A stretch of 34,610 nucleotides of DNA from Oscillospiraceae bacterium. Its GTDB lineage: Bacteria; Bacillota; Clostridia; Oscillospirales; Acutalibacteraceae. Position numbers and translations under genes: made by a program. Where the stretch lies: NCBI GenBank assembly GCA_015066175.1, contig SVOW01000020.1, positions 1 to 34,610 on the forward strand, in the 5' to 3' direction. Of this stretch, positions 33,455-34,610 are shown piece by piece. Below the pieces are notes generated by a model. It was given only the letters and a program-made list of their open reading frames with translations. It did no database searches and was not told the origin of the DNA. The number at the start of each line of letters is the position of its first letter. Within the stretch, counting starts at the first letter, position 1.

Positions 33455-33482
33455 TATAATCAGCCCGACAAACAAGAATTTG
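33455..33482 (+). promoter_or_regulatory. Extended -10 promoter and conserved leader of the hydrolase gene
   Basis: TGCTATAAT (hexamer 33455-33460) with no clear -35, followed by CAGCCCGACAAACAAGAATT. The leader is nearly the same as that at 32285-32312. Confidence 0.55.
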
Positions 33483-33500
33483 TAGAGGAGGCTACATTCT

Positions 33501-34484
33501 GTGAACAGAGAAGAATTACACAGCATTATTGCAGACGAACAACCTAATATATGTCAGATAGTAGCCGTAAAGGACAATGAGATTGTTTATAGTGATACTT
33601 GGAATAATTACGAAGAAAAAGACAATGTTCATATTGCTTCCGTAACCAAAAGTGTTATGTCGATACTCATCGGTATTGCTATTGACAAATGTCTGATTAA
33701 AAGTGTCAATCAAAAAGTGCTAGAGTTTTTCCCTGAGTATGTTTTAAAAAGAGGAGAAAAAACAATACAGGGTGTCACTTTATATCATTTGCTTACAATG
33801 ACCGCACCATATAAATATAAGTCAGAACCTTGGACAAAAGTATGTACAAGTGAAGATTGGACAAAGTCCGTTCTTGATTTACTTGGTGGAAGAAACGGGA
33901 TTACAGGTGAATTCAAGTATTCAACATTAGGCATTCATATATTAAGTGCAATAATAACAAAAGTCAGCAATATGTCAACACTTGATTTTGCTAATGAATA
34001 TCTCTTTAAACCACTTGGAATTGAAGAAAGAAAACTTTGTATTGTAAGGGACAAAGAAGAACATATAGGCTTTGTAACTTCAAAATCTCCAAAAGAAAAT
34101 GGTTGGTTTTGCGATAACAAAGGAATTGTAACATCAGGCTTTGGCTTGTGTTTATCAGCAGAAGATTTATCGAAAATCGGTCAAATGTGCCTTAATAAAG
34201 GTATGTTCGATAATAAGCAGATAGTTTCTGCCGAATGGATAACTCAAATGACTACACCGTATATCAAATGCGATGAAAAGTTTGCTTTTATGCAATATGG
34301 CTTTTTGTGGTGGGTTATTGATGAAGAAAAGAATATATACTCTGCTATAGGCGATAGCGGAAATGTAATATATGTTAATGCCTATAAAAATATCGTTATA
34401 TCTGTTACAGCAACCTTTAACCCATTAGTATTTGACAGAGTTCAGTTTATACAGAAATATATTGAACCTTTCATTACGGAATAA
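33501..34484 (+). CDS. Serine hydrolase, beta-lactamase/penicillin-binding-protein (class C-like) family
   Basis: This 327-residue protein has the beta-lactamase-type serine hydrolase fold. The catalytic S-x-x-K is Ser47-Val-Thr-Lys50 (HIASVTKSVMS), and the tyrosine motif is Tyr140-Ser-Thr (FKYSTLGIH). The late DSGNVIYVN segment sits where the third active-site motif falls. There is no signal peptide, so it is probably cytoplasmic and unlikely to be a classical resistance enzyme. Relatives include esterases and peptidases. It starts with GTG after AGAGGAGG. The next gene follows 28 bp downstream without an intervening terminator. Confidence 0.85.
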   Translation: MNREELHSIIADEQPNICQIVAVKDNEIVYSDTWNNYEEKDNVHIASVTKSVMSILIGIAIDKCLIKSVNQKVLEFFPEYVLKRGEKTIQGVTLYHLLTMTAPYKYKSEPWTKVCTSEDWTKSVLDLLGGRNGITGEFKYSTLGIHILSAIITKVSNMSTLDFANEYLFKPLGIEERKLCIVRDKEEHIGFVTSKSPKENGWFCDNKGIVTSGFGLCLSAEDLSKIGQMCLNKGMFDNKQIVSAEWITQMTTPYIKCDEKFAFMQYGFLWWVIDEEKNIYSAIGDSGNVIYVNAYKNIVISVTATFNPLVFDRVQFIQKYIEPFITE

Positions 34485-34512
34485 CAAATTCCAATTTAAC
34501 GAGGTGATTAAG

Positions 34513-34610
34513 ATGATCGATATTACTGCTTGGATGGAAGACTTTTTACAAGCATTAAATGAAACCTTTGCAAACCGTGTATGGTTTGTTGGCCTGCAAG
34601 GTAGTTATGG
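34513..34610 (+). CDS. Nucleotidyltransferase-domain protein, 5' end only
   Basis: The window ends 32 codons into this gene. The visible part (start MIDITAWMEDFLQALNE, then VWFVGLQGSYG) matches the beginning of small nucleotidyltransferases, in which a G-x-x-G-S segment introduces the catalytic aspartate pair that would lie just past the edge. The start is supported by GAGGTGATTA. It is 28 bp after the hydrolase gene and probably in one transcript with it. The substrate is unknown. Confidence 0.6.
   Translation, partial: MIDITAWMEDFLQALNETFANRVWFVGLQGSY

Noticed and set aside
31398-33500. True integron cassette array
   Set aside because: No integrase or attI in view, genes have private promoters, and the hairpin arrays lack an attC layout; kept only as an analogy.

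Overview
The window reads as a chromosome segment of a low-GC, endospore-forming Clostridia bacterium, most like gut Oscillospirales/Ruminococcaceae. The basis is spoVAC and spoVAD, Clostridia-type rpoB/rpoC, a two-gene sufC-sufB system, and dispersed palindromic intergenic repeats of a kind I associate with gut Firmicutes. No rRNA, CRISPR array, phage gene, transposase or integrase was seen. The species cannot be named from the sequence alone.

Layout. 1-344: a repeat-bearing gap. 345-3153: spore genes spoVAD and spoVAC on the minus strand, with a plus-strand MFS transporter between them. 3244-8366: a plus-strand cluster of a peptide-type binding protein, sufC, sufB, an Lrp-like regulator and an aminotransferase. 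8376-11625: a PHP phosphoesterase, an unknown protein, cytidine deaminase and pyrimidine-nucleoside phosphorylase. 11617-12668: a 1.05 kb modular repeat array between convergent gene ends. 12669-20295: rpoB-rpoC on the minus strand with their own promoter and terminator. 20337-21850: a divergent pair, ECF S component and MscS channel. 21855-24294: an amino-acid ABC transporter in the order binding protein, terminator, permease, ATPase. 24391-25479: an unknown secreted protein. 25530-28543: fumarase alpha, an RNA methyltransferase and a lipid kinase. 28526-30507: YerC, a methyltransferase and Hsp33. 30584-31160: five tRNAs (Val, Asp, Phe, Gly, Cys).

Downstream of the tRNAs (31126-34610) lies an accessory region of small genes: a broken SF0329-family gene, a lipoprotein, a four-helix-bundle protein, a serine beta-lactamase-like hydrolase and the start of a nucleotidyltransferase. 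Three of the promoters there are each preceded by the same composite element: a strong terminator, then a 200-270 bp array of short hairpins joined by GATGATATAC-type linkers. Two copies are identical apart from one 25-nt unit. The third has different stem sequences but keeps the same pairings, including a long-range outer stem that competes with a local hairpin. This compensatory variation is the best candidate here for an undescribed structured nucleic-acid system.

A second, unrelated repeat system lies between pdp and rpoC. Seven modules of two kinds alternate strictly (A-B-A-B-A-B-A), every junction is the palindrome AAATTATAATTTA or a near match, and the two ends of the block are inverted copies of each other. 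Pieces of it recur at 1-194.
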